DNA of 64,000 bases from UBA1479 sp040221095 (GTDB lineage: Bacteria > Pseudomonadota > Alphaproteobacteria > Rhodospirillales > Casp-alpha2), in assembly GCA_040221095.1 (NCBI GenBank), contig JAVJVP010000018.1:1-64000 (forward strand), written 5' to 3'. This document shows positions 24,975-32,943 of the stretch, piece after piece (position 1 is the first letter of the stretch; the number at the start of each line of letters is the position of its first letter). The translations under genes and the position numbers were made by a program. The notes beneath the pieces were generated by a model. It did no database searches. It had not been told where the DNA came from and saw only the letters and a program-made list of their open reading frames with translations.

Positions 24975-26852
24975 ATGGCCGGGGTCAAATCTATGGGCGC
25001 GTCCGTTCTGGCCGCCCTGTTCATCCAAATCATGGTCTGCGTCATGCCCGCCGCCGCCGGCGAAACCGCCGCCGTTGCGCCGGTGCCGGCGACGCCTGAC
25101 GCGGTTTCGCCCCGGGTGCTGTCGGACGCCGATACGCAGCTTTATCAGCGCATCTTCGAGGTCCAGGAGGACGGTGACTGGAAAGAGGCCGACCGCCTGA
25201 TCGCCAAGCTGTCCGACAAACTGCTGATGGGCCATGTCCTGGCTCAGCGCTATCTGCACCCGCGCAAGTACCGCTCCAACTACAAGGAACTGAAGGCCTG
25301 GATGGCGGAATACGCCGACCACCCCCAGGCCCGGCGCATCTATCATTTGTCGCTGCGGCGCCGGCCGAGCAATTGGCGCCTGCCCGACAAGCCCGACGTG
25401 CTGCCGACCCGGCCCATGTTCCTGGAGGAAGAGGCCGTCGCCGCCGCCGAGGCCGAACAGTCCGAACAGGACGACGAGGAAAAGGCGGCCAAGGTGCTGC
25501 CGACCAAGCGGTTGAGCCGGGGCGACGCGCGCCTGTCGCGGGCCCTGAAATACCGCATCACCAAGGCCCTGCGCCGCGGCCACACCCTGATCGCCAAGCG
25601 CCTGATCCAGTCGCCCGACGCCAAGCGCCTGTTCTCCACCGCCGAGATGGATCAGGCCAAGGTGCAACTGGGCACGCGCTATTTCTTCGACCGGCGCACG
25701 GATTGGGCCGCGCAATGGCTCGACGGGGCCTTGAAGCGGTCGGGCAAATACCTGCCCGACGGCCATTGGACCCTGGGCCTGATCGCCTGGCAGGCCGGGG
25801 ACTACCCCAAGGCCGCGACCCATTTCCGCGCCGCCGCCGACATCGGCTTCGACGACGAATGGATGGACGGCGCCGCCAATTTCTGGGCCGCGCGGGGGCT
25901 TCTGATCACCCGCAAGCCGGAACAGGTCACCCACTACCTGAACGGCGCCGCCCGCCATGCACGGACCTTCTACGGCCTGCTTGCCGCCCGCATCCTGGGC
26001 CAAGAGGTCGCCTACGAATGGTCGTCGCCACCCATCGTCGCCGATGCCATCGGCCGTATCGTCGATTCCCCGCGGGGCCGCCGGGCCATGGCGCTGGTGC
26101 AGGCCGGCCAGGACTTGGGGGCGGAACGCGAACTGCGCAATCTGGCCCGCATTTCCGACAAGACCCAGGCCCTCGCCATCCTGGCGCTTGCCGACGCCGG
26201 CGGCATGGCGGGCCTTGCCGTGCGCCTGTCCGACCGCCTGTTCCCGGACGGCGGCGGGTTCGATGGCGCCGCCTATCCCGTGCCCGCGTGGCTGCCGTCG
26301 GGCGGCTTCACGGTCGACCGGGCCCTGGTCTATGCGGTCATCCGCCAGGAAAGCAAGTTCAACCCCAAGGCCAAAAGTTGGGCCGGGGCGCGCGGCCTGA
26401 TGCAGCTGATGCCGCGCACGGCCAGTTTCGTGGCTCAGGATTCCTCCCTGCACCGTCACCGCCTGCCCAAACTTTATGATCCGGACCTCAACCTGCGGCT
26501 CGGCCAGAAGTATATCGACATGCTGCTCGCCGAACCGCATATCCAGGGCGACCTGCTGCTGCTGGCGATGGCCTGGAACGGGGGGCCCGGCAACCTGAAC
26601 AAATGGCGCCGGCGTCTGGAGTACACGGACGACCCGCTGCTGTTCATCGAAACCATCCCGGCGTTTGAGACCCGCCACTTCGTCGAACGGGTGCTGGCCA
26701 ACCTGTGGATCTACCGCGACCGCCTGGGGCAGGACAAACCGTCCCTCGACGCCCTTGCCGCTGGTCAGTGGCCGGTCTACAAAGCCCTGGGCCACGGCAA
26801 GGTGGAGGTCGCGATTTTCGATGAGCCAACAGACGGAATTTCTGCCCGTTAA
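24975..26852 (+). CDS. Soluble lytic murein transglycosylase (Slt-type)
   Basis: 625 residues. A signal peptide (about 1-28, ending MPAAAGE) sends it to the periplasm. A long alpha-helical superhelical domain is followed by the SLT catalytic domain near residue 450. There the catalytic glutamate lies in YAVIRQESKFNPKA, followed by GARGLMQLMPRTA and AMAWNGGPGNLNKW. It cleaves peptidoglycan with 1,6-anhydro ring formation. The start may be ATG 24975 or the ATG six codons later. Its 3' end overlaps moaB by 32 bp. Confidence 0.92.
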   Translation: MAGVKSMGASVLAALFIQIMVCVMPAAAGETAAVAPVPATPDAVSPRVLSDADTQLYQRIFEVQEDGDWKEADRLIAKLSDKLLMGHVLAQRYLHPRKYRSNYKELKAWMAEYADHPQARRIYHLSLRRRPSNWRLPDKPDVLPTRPMFLEEEAVAAAEAEQSEQDDEEKAAKVLPTKRLSRGDARLSRALKYRITKALRRGHTLIAKRLIQSPDAKRLFSTAEMDQAKVQLGTRYFFDRRTDWAAQWLDGALKRSGKYLPDGHWTLGLIAWQAGDYPKAATHFRAAADIGFDDEWMDGAANFWAARGLLITRKPEQVTHYLNGAARHARTFYGLLAARILGQEVAYEWSSPPIVADAIGRIVDSPRGRRAMALVQAGQDLGAERELRNLARISDKTQALAILALADAGGMAGLAVRLSDRLFPDGGGFDGAAYPVPAWLPSGGFTVDRALVYAVIRQESKFNPKAKSWAGARGLMQLMPRTASFVAQDSSLHRHRLPKLYDPDLNLRLGQKYIDMLLAEPHIQGDLLLLAMAWNGGPGNLNKWRRRLEYTDDPLLFIETIPAFETRHFVERVLANLWIYRDRLGQDKPSLDALAAGQWPVYKALGHGKVEVAIFDEPTDGISAR

Positions 26853-27348
26853 CATTGCGGTTCTGACCGTATCGGACACGCGGGCCCTGGCCGACGACCG
26901 GTCGGGCGACGCCCTGGTCGAACGGCTGACCACGGCGGGGCACAAGCTGGCCGACCGCGCCATCGTCAAGGACGATGCCGCCGTGATCGCCGACCAGTTC
27001 CGAAAATGGATCAACAACCCCGCCGTCGACTGCGTCATCTCGACCGGCGGCACCGGGGTCACCGGCCGCGACGTCACGCCGGAAGCGCTTGAGGCCGTGG
27101 CGGAAAAGATCATCCCCGGGTTCGGCGAGATGTTCCGCTGGATCAGCTATCAGAAGATCAAGTCCTCGACCATCCAGTCGCGGGCCTGCGCCGGCGTGGC
27201 AAACGGCACCTACATCTTCGTGCTGCCGGGCTCGACCGGGGCCTGCAAAGACGGCTGGGACGAAATCCTGGTCCACCAGCTGGACATCCGCCACAAGCCC
27301 TGCAACTTCGTCGAACTGATGCCGCGCCTGAAGGAACACATGGCCTAG
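26821..27348 (+). CDS. moaB: Molybdenum cofactor biosynthesis protein B
   Basis: 175 residues of the MoaB/Mog fold: VNIAVLTVSDTRALADDRSG, ISTGGTGVTGRDVTPEAL and VLPGSTGACKDGW. In Mog/MoaB these residues bind and adenylate molybdopterin. ATG 26821 is inside the end of the transglycosylase gene and is preceded by GGTGGAGGT, so a coupled start is likely. No other moa genes are in the window. Confidence 0.92.
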   Translation: MSQQTEFLPVNIAVLTVSDTRALADDRSGDALVERLTTAGHKLADRAIVKDDAAVIADQFRKWINNPAVDCVISTGGTGVTGRDVTPEALEAVAEKIIPGFGEMFRWISYQKIKSSTIQSRACAGVANGTYIFVLPGSTGACKDGWDEILVHQLDIRHKPCNFVELMPRLKEHMA

Positions 27349-27505
27349 GCGCGATTACGAAAACGCAGGTCCGGCCCGCAAAAAATCCATATTGACGAAA
27401 GGTCCGGTCCGGCGCCAAATCCGTGGCGGAAAAGCGGCCGCGCGCCCGGTGCCGGGACGGCAGGGCCAACACGGGCCGCAACGGATCCATCGGAGAACTC
27501 AAAAG

Positions 27506-27784
27506 ATGCGTGTCGCATTGCCGGTCGCGGCGGTTGCCGTGATGCTGTCGGTCGTCGCCCTTACCACGGCCGCCCATGCCAAGGACTGCATGACCGACCC
27601 CAAGGCCGCCATCAAGGCCGCCGAAGGTGAATTCAAGAAGGCGAAGGCAGGTTTGGACAAGGCCGCGTCGCGGGGCTTCAACAAGAATATCGACAAGGCG
27701 AAAATGGCCGCCAAGACGCAGGTGAACGACGTTGCCTGCGAGAGCGTGGCGAAGGCCCTGGGCTTCCTGATGCCGACGAAGTAA
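27506..27784 (+). CDS. Small exported protein of unknown function
   Basis: 92 residues. The signal peptide is clear (MRVALPVAAVAVMLSVVAL then AHA, cleavage near 25). The mature part is a Lys/Ala-rich amphipathic helix (AAIKAAEGEFKKAKAGLDKA) with two cysteines that could form a disulfide. CGGAGAA precedes the ATG. A hairpin follows. No family recognised. Confidence 0.65.
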   Translation: MRVALPVAAVAVMLSVVALTTAAHAKDCMTDPKAAIKAAEGEFKKAKAGLDKAASRGFNKNIDKAKMAAKTQVNDVACESVAKALGFLMPTK

Positions 27785-27787
27785 CGC

Positions 27788-27811
27788 CCTGCGGGGGAAT
27801 ATTCCCGCAGG
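27788..27811 (+). terminator. Hairpin after the small exported protein gene (weak terminator)
   Basis: CCTGCGGG (27788-27795) pairs with CCCGCAGG (27804-27811), but no T tract follows, so termination would need help or it may be an mRNA-stabilising structure. Confidence 0.45.
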
Positions 27812-28100
27812 CCCCGTGGACAGCGGACCGCCGATGGAGGCATGCCTTCGTCGGCGGCCGGCCATGGCGGCAGCGATTGCCGATTCGCCCCCTTTGTGCT
27901 CGGTTGTACCCGGCCGGTTATCCACAGACCCCGGCGTGTGCTGTGGAAAACCCGAATCCGCGAAATCGAAAAACGTCAGTTTCCTGAAAGTTTTATCACG
28001 TATCCTTCCGATTGCGGTGGAACCGGCGTTTTTGCCCGCCCAATTCACTATAGTTTCGCTATTATTCCCTTGCTGGATTTGCCGCGTCTAAGGGGGCCTG
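27812..28100. other. Non-coding region before the FliL-like pair
   Basis: No coding frame is convincing. The last 130 bp are AT-richer than the flanks (including TATAGT and TATTAT) and probably hold the promoter for the gene at 28101. No operator-like dyad was seen. Confidence 0.4.
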
Positions 28101-28595
28101 ATGGACAAGTTCATGAAAAGCCTGTTGATCGGCGTTGCCGCGTCGATCCTGGTGATCGGCGGCGTCGCCGGGGTCGGCATCTGGGTCAGCTCGGAGCCGA
28201 GCGCCGCGACCGAATCCACCGCCATGGTCAAGGACGACAAGGTCCATACGGTGCGCATGCGCCCGCAGGCGGTGCAGGTCGGTGGCTACAGCCTGAAAAG
28301 CAAGGACAAGGCCAGGCTGCTTCTGGTGTCCGTGGGCATGCGGGTGACCGGCGGGCACAACGCCGCCAAGGTGTGCCAGCTGATGCCGCGCCTGGTGTCG
28401 TCCCTGAACGCGGCCTTCGCCAATCTGGCCAGCTATTCGGGCAACGCCCAGGATGCCATCCCCAAAAACCTGACAGGCCAGTTGCAGCAGCGCTTCAACA
28501 AGGCGCTGGGCATGCGGGTGGTCGATGATGTGTTCCTGACCGCCTATCAGGACAAGAAGGACATTCCGCCGACCAACTGCCCGGAAGAGACCTGA
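28101..28595 (+). CDS. FliL-like membrane-anchored protein of unknown function (paralogue 1)
   Basis: 164 residues. One N-terminal membrane helix (LLIGVAASILVIGGVAGVGI) and a periplasmic domain. The core VCQLMPRLVSSLNAAF then LQQRFNKALGMRVVDDVFL is repeated in the next gene. The layout (TM anchor, VRMRPQAVQVGGY strand, LLVSVGMRV strand, helix, then N-K-A-L before a final strand) resembles FliL. Direct homology is not established, and the chain ends in Cys-containing TNCPEET. No flagellar gene is adjacent. Confidence 0.65.
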   Translation: MDKFMKSLLIGVAASILVIGGVAGVGIWVSSEPSAATESTAMVKDDKVHTVRMRPQAVQVGGYSLKSKDKARLLLVSVGMRVTGGHNAAKVCQLMPRLVSSLNAAFANLASYSGNAQDAIPKNLTGQLQQRFNKALGMRVVDDVFLTAYQDKKDIPPTNCPEET

Positions 28596-28760
28596 TCGTC
28601 TTTCTTCGGAATTACGCGGCCGGGGGCGATTGGGCCCGCGGGACCTAGACCTTTGGCGTGGTTGCCAGCAAGGCATAGCGGGGTATTCTTAAGGGCGTGC
28701 CGGGCTGGTAACTGCCCGCGCGGGCCAGCAAAAAAATAAAATCGAGGGTGCGGCCGAACT

Positions 28761-28777
28761 TCCGAAGACACTTCGGA
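28761..28777 (+). promoter_or_regulatory. Hairpin overlapping the ribosome site of the second FliL-like gene
   Basis: TCCGAAG (28761-28767) pairs with CTTCGGA (28771-28777) and runs into the GGAGAGGGAAG that serves as ribosome site for ATG 28787. It could limit translation initiation or mark a boundary between the two paralogues. Confidence 0.4.
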
Positions 28778-28786
28778 GAGGGAAGA

Positions 28787-29275
28787 ATGCCTGGTTTCAT
28801 CAAGAGCGTTCTGATCGCCAGCACCGTCGCGGCAGGCACGGTGGGGTCGGTCGCCGCCATCGGCACGGGGTTCGACTTCTCGTTCCAGGGCGCGACGGAA
28901 CGCGCCGCCGAGCGGGGGCCGTCCGTGGTCCGCATGGCGCCGATCGCGGTCCATATCGGCGGCTGGACGCTCAAGAAGAAAAAGAACGAAGACAAGATTG
29001 TGATCGTGTCCATCGCCATCGACGTGCCCAACGGCGACGCGCGGGACACCGTGTGCCGCCTGATGCCGCGGCTGATCTCGGCGGTGAACGGCGAGGTTTC
29101 GCGCAACGTGCTGTATCAGGACACCTGGAAGGAAGCCCTGACCGGCAGCCTGGGTCAGCGCCTGACGGGCCGCTTCAATCGCGCCCTGGGCCGCACCCTG
29201 ATCAACGATGTGCATCTGCAGGTCCATGGCAGCAAGGCCGAGGCGCCGCCGCCGACCTGCGCCGCCGCCGCCTGA
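28787..29275 (+). CDS. FliL-like membrane-anchored protein of unknown function (paralogue 2)
   Basis: 162 residues from ATG 28787, preceded by GGAGAGGGAAGA. It is a diverged copy of the gene at 28101. The membrane anchor (SVLIASTVAAGTVGSVAAI) is equivalent. VRMAPIAVHIGGWTL matches VRMRPQAVQVGGYSL. VCRLMPRLISAVNGEV matches VCQLMPRLVSSLNAAF. RFNRALGRTLINDVHL matches RFNKALGMRVVDDVFL. The single cysteine before the C-terminus is also shared (PPTC and PTNC). A tandem duplication is evident; function unknown. Confidence 0.65.
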   Translation: MPGFIKSVLIASTVAAGTVGSVAAIGTGFDFSFQGATERAAERGPSVVRMAPIAVHIGGWTLKKKKNEDKIVIVSIAIDVPNGDARDTVCRLMPRLISAVNGEVSRNVLYQDTWKEALTGSLGQRLTGRFNRALGRTLINDVHLQVHGSKAEAPPPTCAAAA

Positions 29276-29277
29276 CC

Positions 29278-30165
29278 TCAGCCCCGGCCTTCCAGCAATC
29301 CCCGTTGCGCCGCCAAGGCGTCGCCCATGTGGTCCATGAAGGCACGCACCCGCTGCGTGTTGCGCAGGTCCGTATGAGTCAGCAGCCATAGCGCCGTTTG
29401 CGCTTCGGTGACCGGGCCGGTGACCCGTTCCAGGGCGGTCTCGGGATCGGCCATGAAGCAGGGCAGCAGGGCAAGCCCCATGCCTTGAACCGCCCCGGTC
29501 ATCAGCGTCAGCAGATTGTTGGACCGCAACGCCACCACCGCATCACCCTGTTCCCGGGCCAGCCATTTCGCCGCCGCCAGGTGGCTCAGGGAATCGTCGA
29601 ACATCAGCCAGGGCCGGGACGTCAGGGCCTTGGGGCCACGGCCCTTGGGCGCCCGCCCCCTGGCCGCATAGACGGCGAAGGCAAGGCCGGCGATCCGACG
29701 GCCGACCAGGGTGTCGGGCGGAGCGTTGGTCGGGCGCAGGGCGACGTCGGCCTGGCGTTTGGACAGGTTGAAGAACTGGTTGTCCAGAATGACGCTCAAC
29801 ATGATGCCTGGATACGCGGCCTGGAACGCGGCCAGCGGCGGGCCGAGCAGACAGGTCGCGAGATCGTCCGTGGTGGTCACGTTCAGCGGGCCGCTCAGGC
29901 GCAGGTCGCGGCCGGTCACCCGGCGCTCCATGGCGTCGATCTCGGCGTCGACCCGTTCCGCCGCGGCGCGCATCTCGTCTCCGGCCAGGGTCAGGGCATA
30001 ACCCTCCCGATGGCGTTCGAACAGGCGCACGCCCAGCCGGTCCTCCAGGGCCTCGATGCGGCGGAACGCCGTCGAATGATTGACGCCCAGCGCCTTCGCC
30101 GCCCCCGACAGGCTGCCGGTCCGGGCGACGGCCAGGAAGAACCGCAGGTCGTCCCAATCGCGCAT
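29278..30165 (-). CDS. LysR-family transcriptional regulator
   Basis: 295 residues from ATG 30165. RDWDDLRFFLAVARTGSLSG and AAKALGVNHSTAFRRIEALE form the N-terminal HTH; an effector-binding domain follows. A TTG at 30192 would add nine residues. It is divergent from the doxX gene, the classic LysR arrangement, so it probably controls doxX and itself. Effector unknown. Confidence 0.9.
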   Translation of the reverse strand: MRDWDDLRFFLAVARTGSLSGAAKALGVNHSTAFRRIEALEDRLGVRLFERHREGYALTLAGDEMRAAAERVDAEIDAMERRVTGRDLRLSGPLNVTTTDDLATCLLGPPLAAFQAAYPGIMLSVILDNQFFNLSKRQADVALRPTNAPPDTLVGRRIAGLAFAVYAARGRAPKGRGPKALTSRPWLMFDDSLSHLAAAKWLAREQGDAVVALRSNNLLTLMTGAVQGMGLALLPCFMADPETALERVTGPVTEAQTALWLLTHTDLRNTQRVRAFMDHMGDALAAQRGLLEGRG

Positions 30166-30185
30166 GGGGGAAGCCTGTATTTTAG

Positions 30186-30201
30186 TTTGCAAAAACGCAA
30201 A
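30186..30201. promoter_or_regulatory. LysR-type operator candidate between lysR and doxX
   Basis: TTTGC (30186-30190) and GCAAA (30197-30201) make a dyad with T and A ends in an AT-rich patch, fitting the T-N11-A LysR box. It lies in the 170-bp divergent gap next to the regulator's own start. Confidence 0.5.
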
Positions 30202-30335
30202 TTAATTTGGCAATAAACGGTAATTTATTTGCTTAAGAGCAAGGCATAGGGTTTCCTCACCGACGCGGCGATGGGGCCGCGTCTCCCGAACCAAGGGCCG
30301 CGAACCCTTAACCGAATTGACCAGGAGTCATTCCG

Positions 30336-30767
30336 ATGATCGACCAGAAAACCGCCCCCTATGCCGCCCTGCTGCTTCGTGTCTCGCTCGGCGTCATGTT
30401 CATCGCCCACAGCCTGTATCTCAAGGTCGTGGTGTTCACCATTCCGGGCACCGTGCAGTTCTTCGAAAGCCTGGGCCTGCCCGGCGTCACCGCCTACGCC
30501 ACCATCGCCGTCGAAAGTCTGGGCGGCATCGCCCTGATCCTGGGGATCCAGACCCGCGTCGTGGCGCTCGCCCTGGTGCCGGTCCTGGCCGGCGCCTTGT
30601 GGGTTCATGCCGGCAACGGCTGGTTGTTCACCGCCCAGGGCGGCGGCTGGGAATATCCCTTGTTCCTGACCATTGCCGCATTGGTCCAATCCCTGATCGG
30701 CGACGGCGCCCTGGCCATGGCCAAGAGTCCGAGCCTGGAGCGGATCAAGCAGCTGGTGGCCGCGTAA
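30336..30767 (+). CDS. DoxX-family membrane protein
   Basis: 143 residues with four hydrophobic segments. LLLRVSLGVMFIAHSLYLK and the conserved glycines of helix 2-3 (ESLGGIALILGIQTR) fit the DoxX/DoxD-like family, often linked to oxidative or thiol stress. It is divergent from a LysR gene and ends in a strong terminator, so it is a one-gene unit. Biochemical activity is not established. Confidence 0.88.
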   Translation: MIDQKTAPYAALLLRVSLGVMFIAHSLYLKVVVFTIPGTVQFFESLGLPGVTAYATIAVESLGGIALILGIQTRVVALALVPVLAGALWVHAGNGWLFTAQGGGWEYPLFLTIAALVQSLIGDGALAMAKSPSLERIKQLVAA

Positions 30768-30796
30768 TCCCCATCCAGACGCGCCCCGGCAACGGG

Positions 30797-30826
30797 AAAG
30801 GCCCGGCAGCAATGCCGGGCCTTTTC
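30797..30826 (+). terminator. Rho-independent terminator after doxX
   Basis: AAAGGCCCGGCA (30797-30808) pairs with TGCCGGGCCTTT (30813-30824), a 12-bp stem with a GCAA tetraloop and a T run. Confidence 0.93.
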
Positions 30827-30853
30827 TATGCCCGGGCCGGTGCGCGGGTCCGC

Positions 30854-31465
30854 TCAGGTTTTGCGGCGGGTGAAGGACGGCCCATCGTCGACGTCTTCCA
30901 GTTCATCGATCAGGGCGATGCGCAGACCTGCAAGGTTGGCCCGGGTATCGGCCAGGGCATGGGATGTCGACCAGCGCACGCCGCCGAAGGGATCGGTGAA
31001 GCGGGGCCGGCGCTTCAGCCCGACCAGCCAGTAACCGCCGTCGGGGGCTGGGCCGAACACAGCGTCGTTGTGACCCAGCAGTTTGAACGCTCGGGCGATC
31101 ATTCTGGGCCGGATGCCCGGAATGTCAGATCCGATCAGCACCACCGGACCCGGCGGCAGCAGCGCCATGACCCTGGCCATGCGGGCCCCGAGGTCGCCCC
31201 CGCCCTGGCTGATGAAGGAGGGGCATCCCGGTGCGGCAATGCGCCACAGACGCCGGTCGAACACGGCCCGGTCCGGTGACACGGCCAGCCAGCAGCGCCA
31301 GCGCCGGCCGGGCCCCAGCCGCCGCGTCAGCCCCGCCAGCATGCCCCGGTAGAACGCCCAGGCGCCGACGGCGCCGATGTGGCGGGCCAGACGCGATTTG
31401 ACCCGGCCCAGGCGCGGCGCCTTGGCGAAGATCACCAGATGGTTCTGCGGGGTCCGCGCGGTCAC
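30854..31465 (-). CDS. TIGR04282-type transferase (rSAM/selenodomain-associated transferase 1, DUF2064)
   Basis: 203 residues. It starts at GTG 31465, overlapping the TGA of the upstream gene as GTGA. The fold is nucleotidyl/glycosyltransferase-like: LVIFAKAPRLGRVKSRLA, DLGARMARVM, VLIGSDIPGIRPRMI and FGPAPDGGYWLVGL. The family travels with TIGR04283 transferases and radical SAM/selenodomain proteins, including arsenosugar clusters. No radical SAM ArsS or methyltransferase ArsM is present here, so the product is unknown. Confidence 0.85.
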   Translation of the reverse strand: MTARTPQNHLVIFAKAPRLGRVKSRLARHIGAVGAWAFYRGMLAGLTRRLGPGRRWRCWLAVSPDRAVFDRRLWRIAAPGCPSFISQGGGDLGARMARVMALLPPGPVVLIGSDIPGIRPRMIARAFKLLGHNDAVFGPAPDGGYWLVGLKRRPRFTDPFGGVRWSTSHALADTRANLAGLRIALIDELEDVDDGPSFTRRKT

Positions 31466-32229
31466 CGGTACAACTGTTCGATCCAGCGCGGCGGCAGACC
31501 CGCGTAGAACAGGCCCAGGCACAACAGATTGCGCAGCGGGCGCAGCCACCAACCGCCCTTGCGGTAGCGCAGGGCCGAGGTCGTGACGGCCGAGGGCAGG
31601 GGGGTCAGGCGTTTTTCGCCGATGCGGCGCACCAGGTCCACGTCCTCCATCAGCGGCAGGGGCTTGAAGCCTTCGAGGAAGTCGTAGAACGGCCGCGAAA
31701 TGACCAGCCCCTGATCGCCATAGGGCAGGCCCAGATGCTTGGCCCGCCAATTGGCCAGGTCTTCCACCCGCCGCGCCTGCGGCGCCGGATCGTCCAGGAT
31801 CAGCTGGAAGTATCCGGCCCGGAAATGATTGTCCCGGTTGCCGGTGAAGCCGCGCAGGATGACCTGCCAGCCGCGCTGCAGGGTGCTGTCCGCATGCAGG
31901 AACAGCAGCCACGGTGCCGTCGCCGCGGCCGCGCCGGCGGCCAGTTGCGGTCCGCGCCCCTTTGGGGCCGCGACGACCTTGGCGTCGAAGGCGCGGGCGA
32001 TGCGCTGGGTTCCGTCGGTCGAACCGCCGTCGGCGACGATGACCTCGAAATCGATGCCGCCGCCGGACAGACTGTCCAGGGTGCGGCCCAGGGTCGCGAC
32101 GGCGTTCAGGGTCGGGATGACGATGCTGAGGGTCGGGGGCACGGCGTTGCGTGCGGCGACGGGCGGCGTGTCCGGCGTTTCTTCGCCGGAACCTTTCGGC
32201 GGTCCGTTGTCTGGCGGCAGATCGCTCAC
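31462..32229 (-). CDS. TIGR04283-type family 2 glycosyltransferase (rSAM/selenodomain-associated transferase 2)
   Basis: 255 residues. After a Pro-rich N-terminal tail of about 30 residues, the GT-A fold begins: LSIVIPTLNAVATLGRTLDS, VIVADGGSTDGTQRIA, LLFLHADSTL (the metal-binding D-x-D position is HAD) and LMEDVDLVRR. It is coupled to the DUF2064 gene by a 4-bp stop/start overlap, so they are made together. The sugar donor and acceptor cannot be told from sequence. Confidence 0.88.
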   Translation of the reverse strand: MSDLPPDNGPPKGSGEETPDTPPVAARNAVPPTLSIVIPTLNAVATLGRTLDSLSGGGIDFEVIVADGGSTDGTQRIARAFDAKVVAAPKGRGPQLAAGAAAATAPWLLFLHADSTLQRGWQVILRGFTGNRDNHFRAGYFQLILDDPAPQARRVEDLANWRAKHLGLPYGDQGLVISRPFYDFLEGFKPLPLMEDVDLVRRIGEKRLTPLPSAVTTSALRYRKGGWWLRPLRNLLCLGLFYAGLPPRWIEQLYR

Positions 32230-32296
32230 GGCATCAGGCTCCGATGGCGGCGCGGCATCGGCAGGGGCTCATGGCAGACGTCGGAAAGGCCGGGGG

Positions 32297-32419
32297 TCAG
32301 CGCCGGGGGCGCTGCTGCGGGCGATTGCGCACGGGGATCGGCACGGGGGCCGGCGGCGGGGCCAGCAGTTCGGCCAAGCCGTCGAGGATGCCGTCGATGA
32401 TTTCCTTGATCTTGCTCAT
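32297..32419 (-). CDS. Possible 40-residue small protein
   Basis: ATG 32419 to TGA 32297. It encodes an amphipathic helix MSKIKEIIDGILDGLAELLA followed by a Pro/Arg-rich tail. It sits just upstream of the glycosyltransferase on the same strand with GC-rich wobble bases. No strong ribosome site is seen (GGGTAC only). It may be a real small protein or chance. Confidence 0.35.
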   Translation of the reverse strand: MSKIKEIIDGILDGLAELLAPPPAPVPIPVRNRPQQRPRR

Positions 32420-32577
32420 GTACCCATGCCCAGATCACGTTATTCCGCGGTGGGACCGGAAAGCGTCCAGCCCGTATCCCTGATAAAACTCTAACAAACC
32501 ATAATGGGCCTGTCACCGGGACTCTCGTCTAGGTGTGCGGCGTGACGGTCTGCCGTGCGGGGGAGAAAGGCCGGCGT

Positions 32578-32799
32578 CTAGCGCCGGGTGATGGTGATCG
32601 GGCGTCCCGCCTGATGGTAGATCAGCCCGTGGGGAGGGGATTTCTGATCGTCCTCCTCGCAACGGTATTGCGACGTTTCCGTCGCGTTGGGGGCGTCCGG
32701 CACGTTCAGGGTGATCAGCTTGCGGGCTTCTTCGCTGCTCGAGGCCTTGACCCAGAACGAATCCCCGTCAGCGACGGGATAGATATGGAAATTGGGCAA
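32578..32799 (-). CDS. Small hypothetical protein
   Basis: 73 residues starting at TTG 32799, chosen because AAGGAG lies six bases before it; the in-frame ATG 32829 has no such site. The protein (PNFHIYPVADGDSFWVKAS, SSEEARKLITLNVPDA) is a small alpha/beta domain with one cysteine and a basic end. The opening resembles that of the small gene at 18467 (MPTFEFEIHN), but no family is recognised. It is divergent from the radical SAM gene. Confidence 0.55.
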   Translation of the reverse strand: MPNFHIYPVADGDSFWVKASSSEEARKLITLNVPDAPNATETSQYRCEEDDQKSPPHGLIYHQAGRPITITRR

Positions 32800-32905
32800 T
32801 GCGGTCTCCTTGCTGCCGGTGGCGAGCATATAGGAGTTGTTGGACGCAAGCGAGCGAACTCGGTGGCCTTCGAGCGATATTGCATCGAGGGCCGCCGAAA
32901 CAAAT

Positions 32906-32937
32906 GTTCTTGAAATGTTCTTATTTCAAGATATCCT
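32906..32937 (+). promoter_or_regulatory. LexA box over the promoter of the radical SAM gene
   Basis: GTTC (32906-32909), seven bases, GTTC (32917-32920) is the exact alphaproteobacterial LexA site GTTC-N7-GTTC. A -35-like TTGAAA (32910-32915) lies inside it and TATCCT (32932-32937) follows after 16 bp. Transcription would begin about at the ATG 32944, giving a leaderless message. LexA binding would block the -35 element. Confidence 0.75.
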
Positions 32938-32943
32938 CATGCC

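Noticed and set aside
24963..27113. 716-codon minus-strand frame opposite the transglycosylase and moaB
   Set aside because: Antisense to two confident genes, translation compositionally biased and without domains.
27788..27811. Strong intrinsic terminator after the small exported protein
   Set aside because: The stem is good but no T tract follows, so it is listed only as a weak hairpin.
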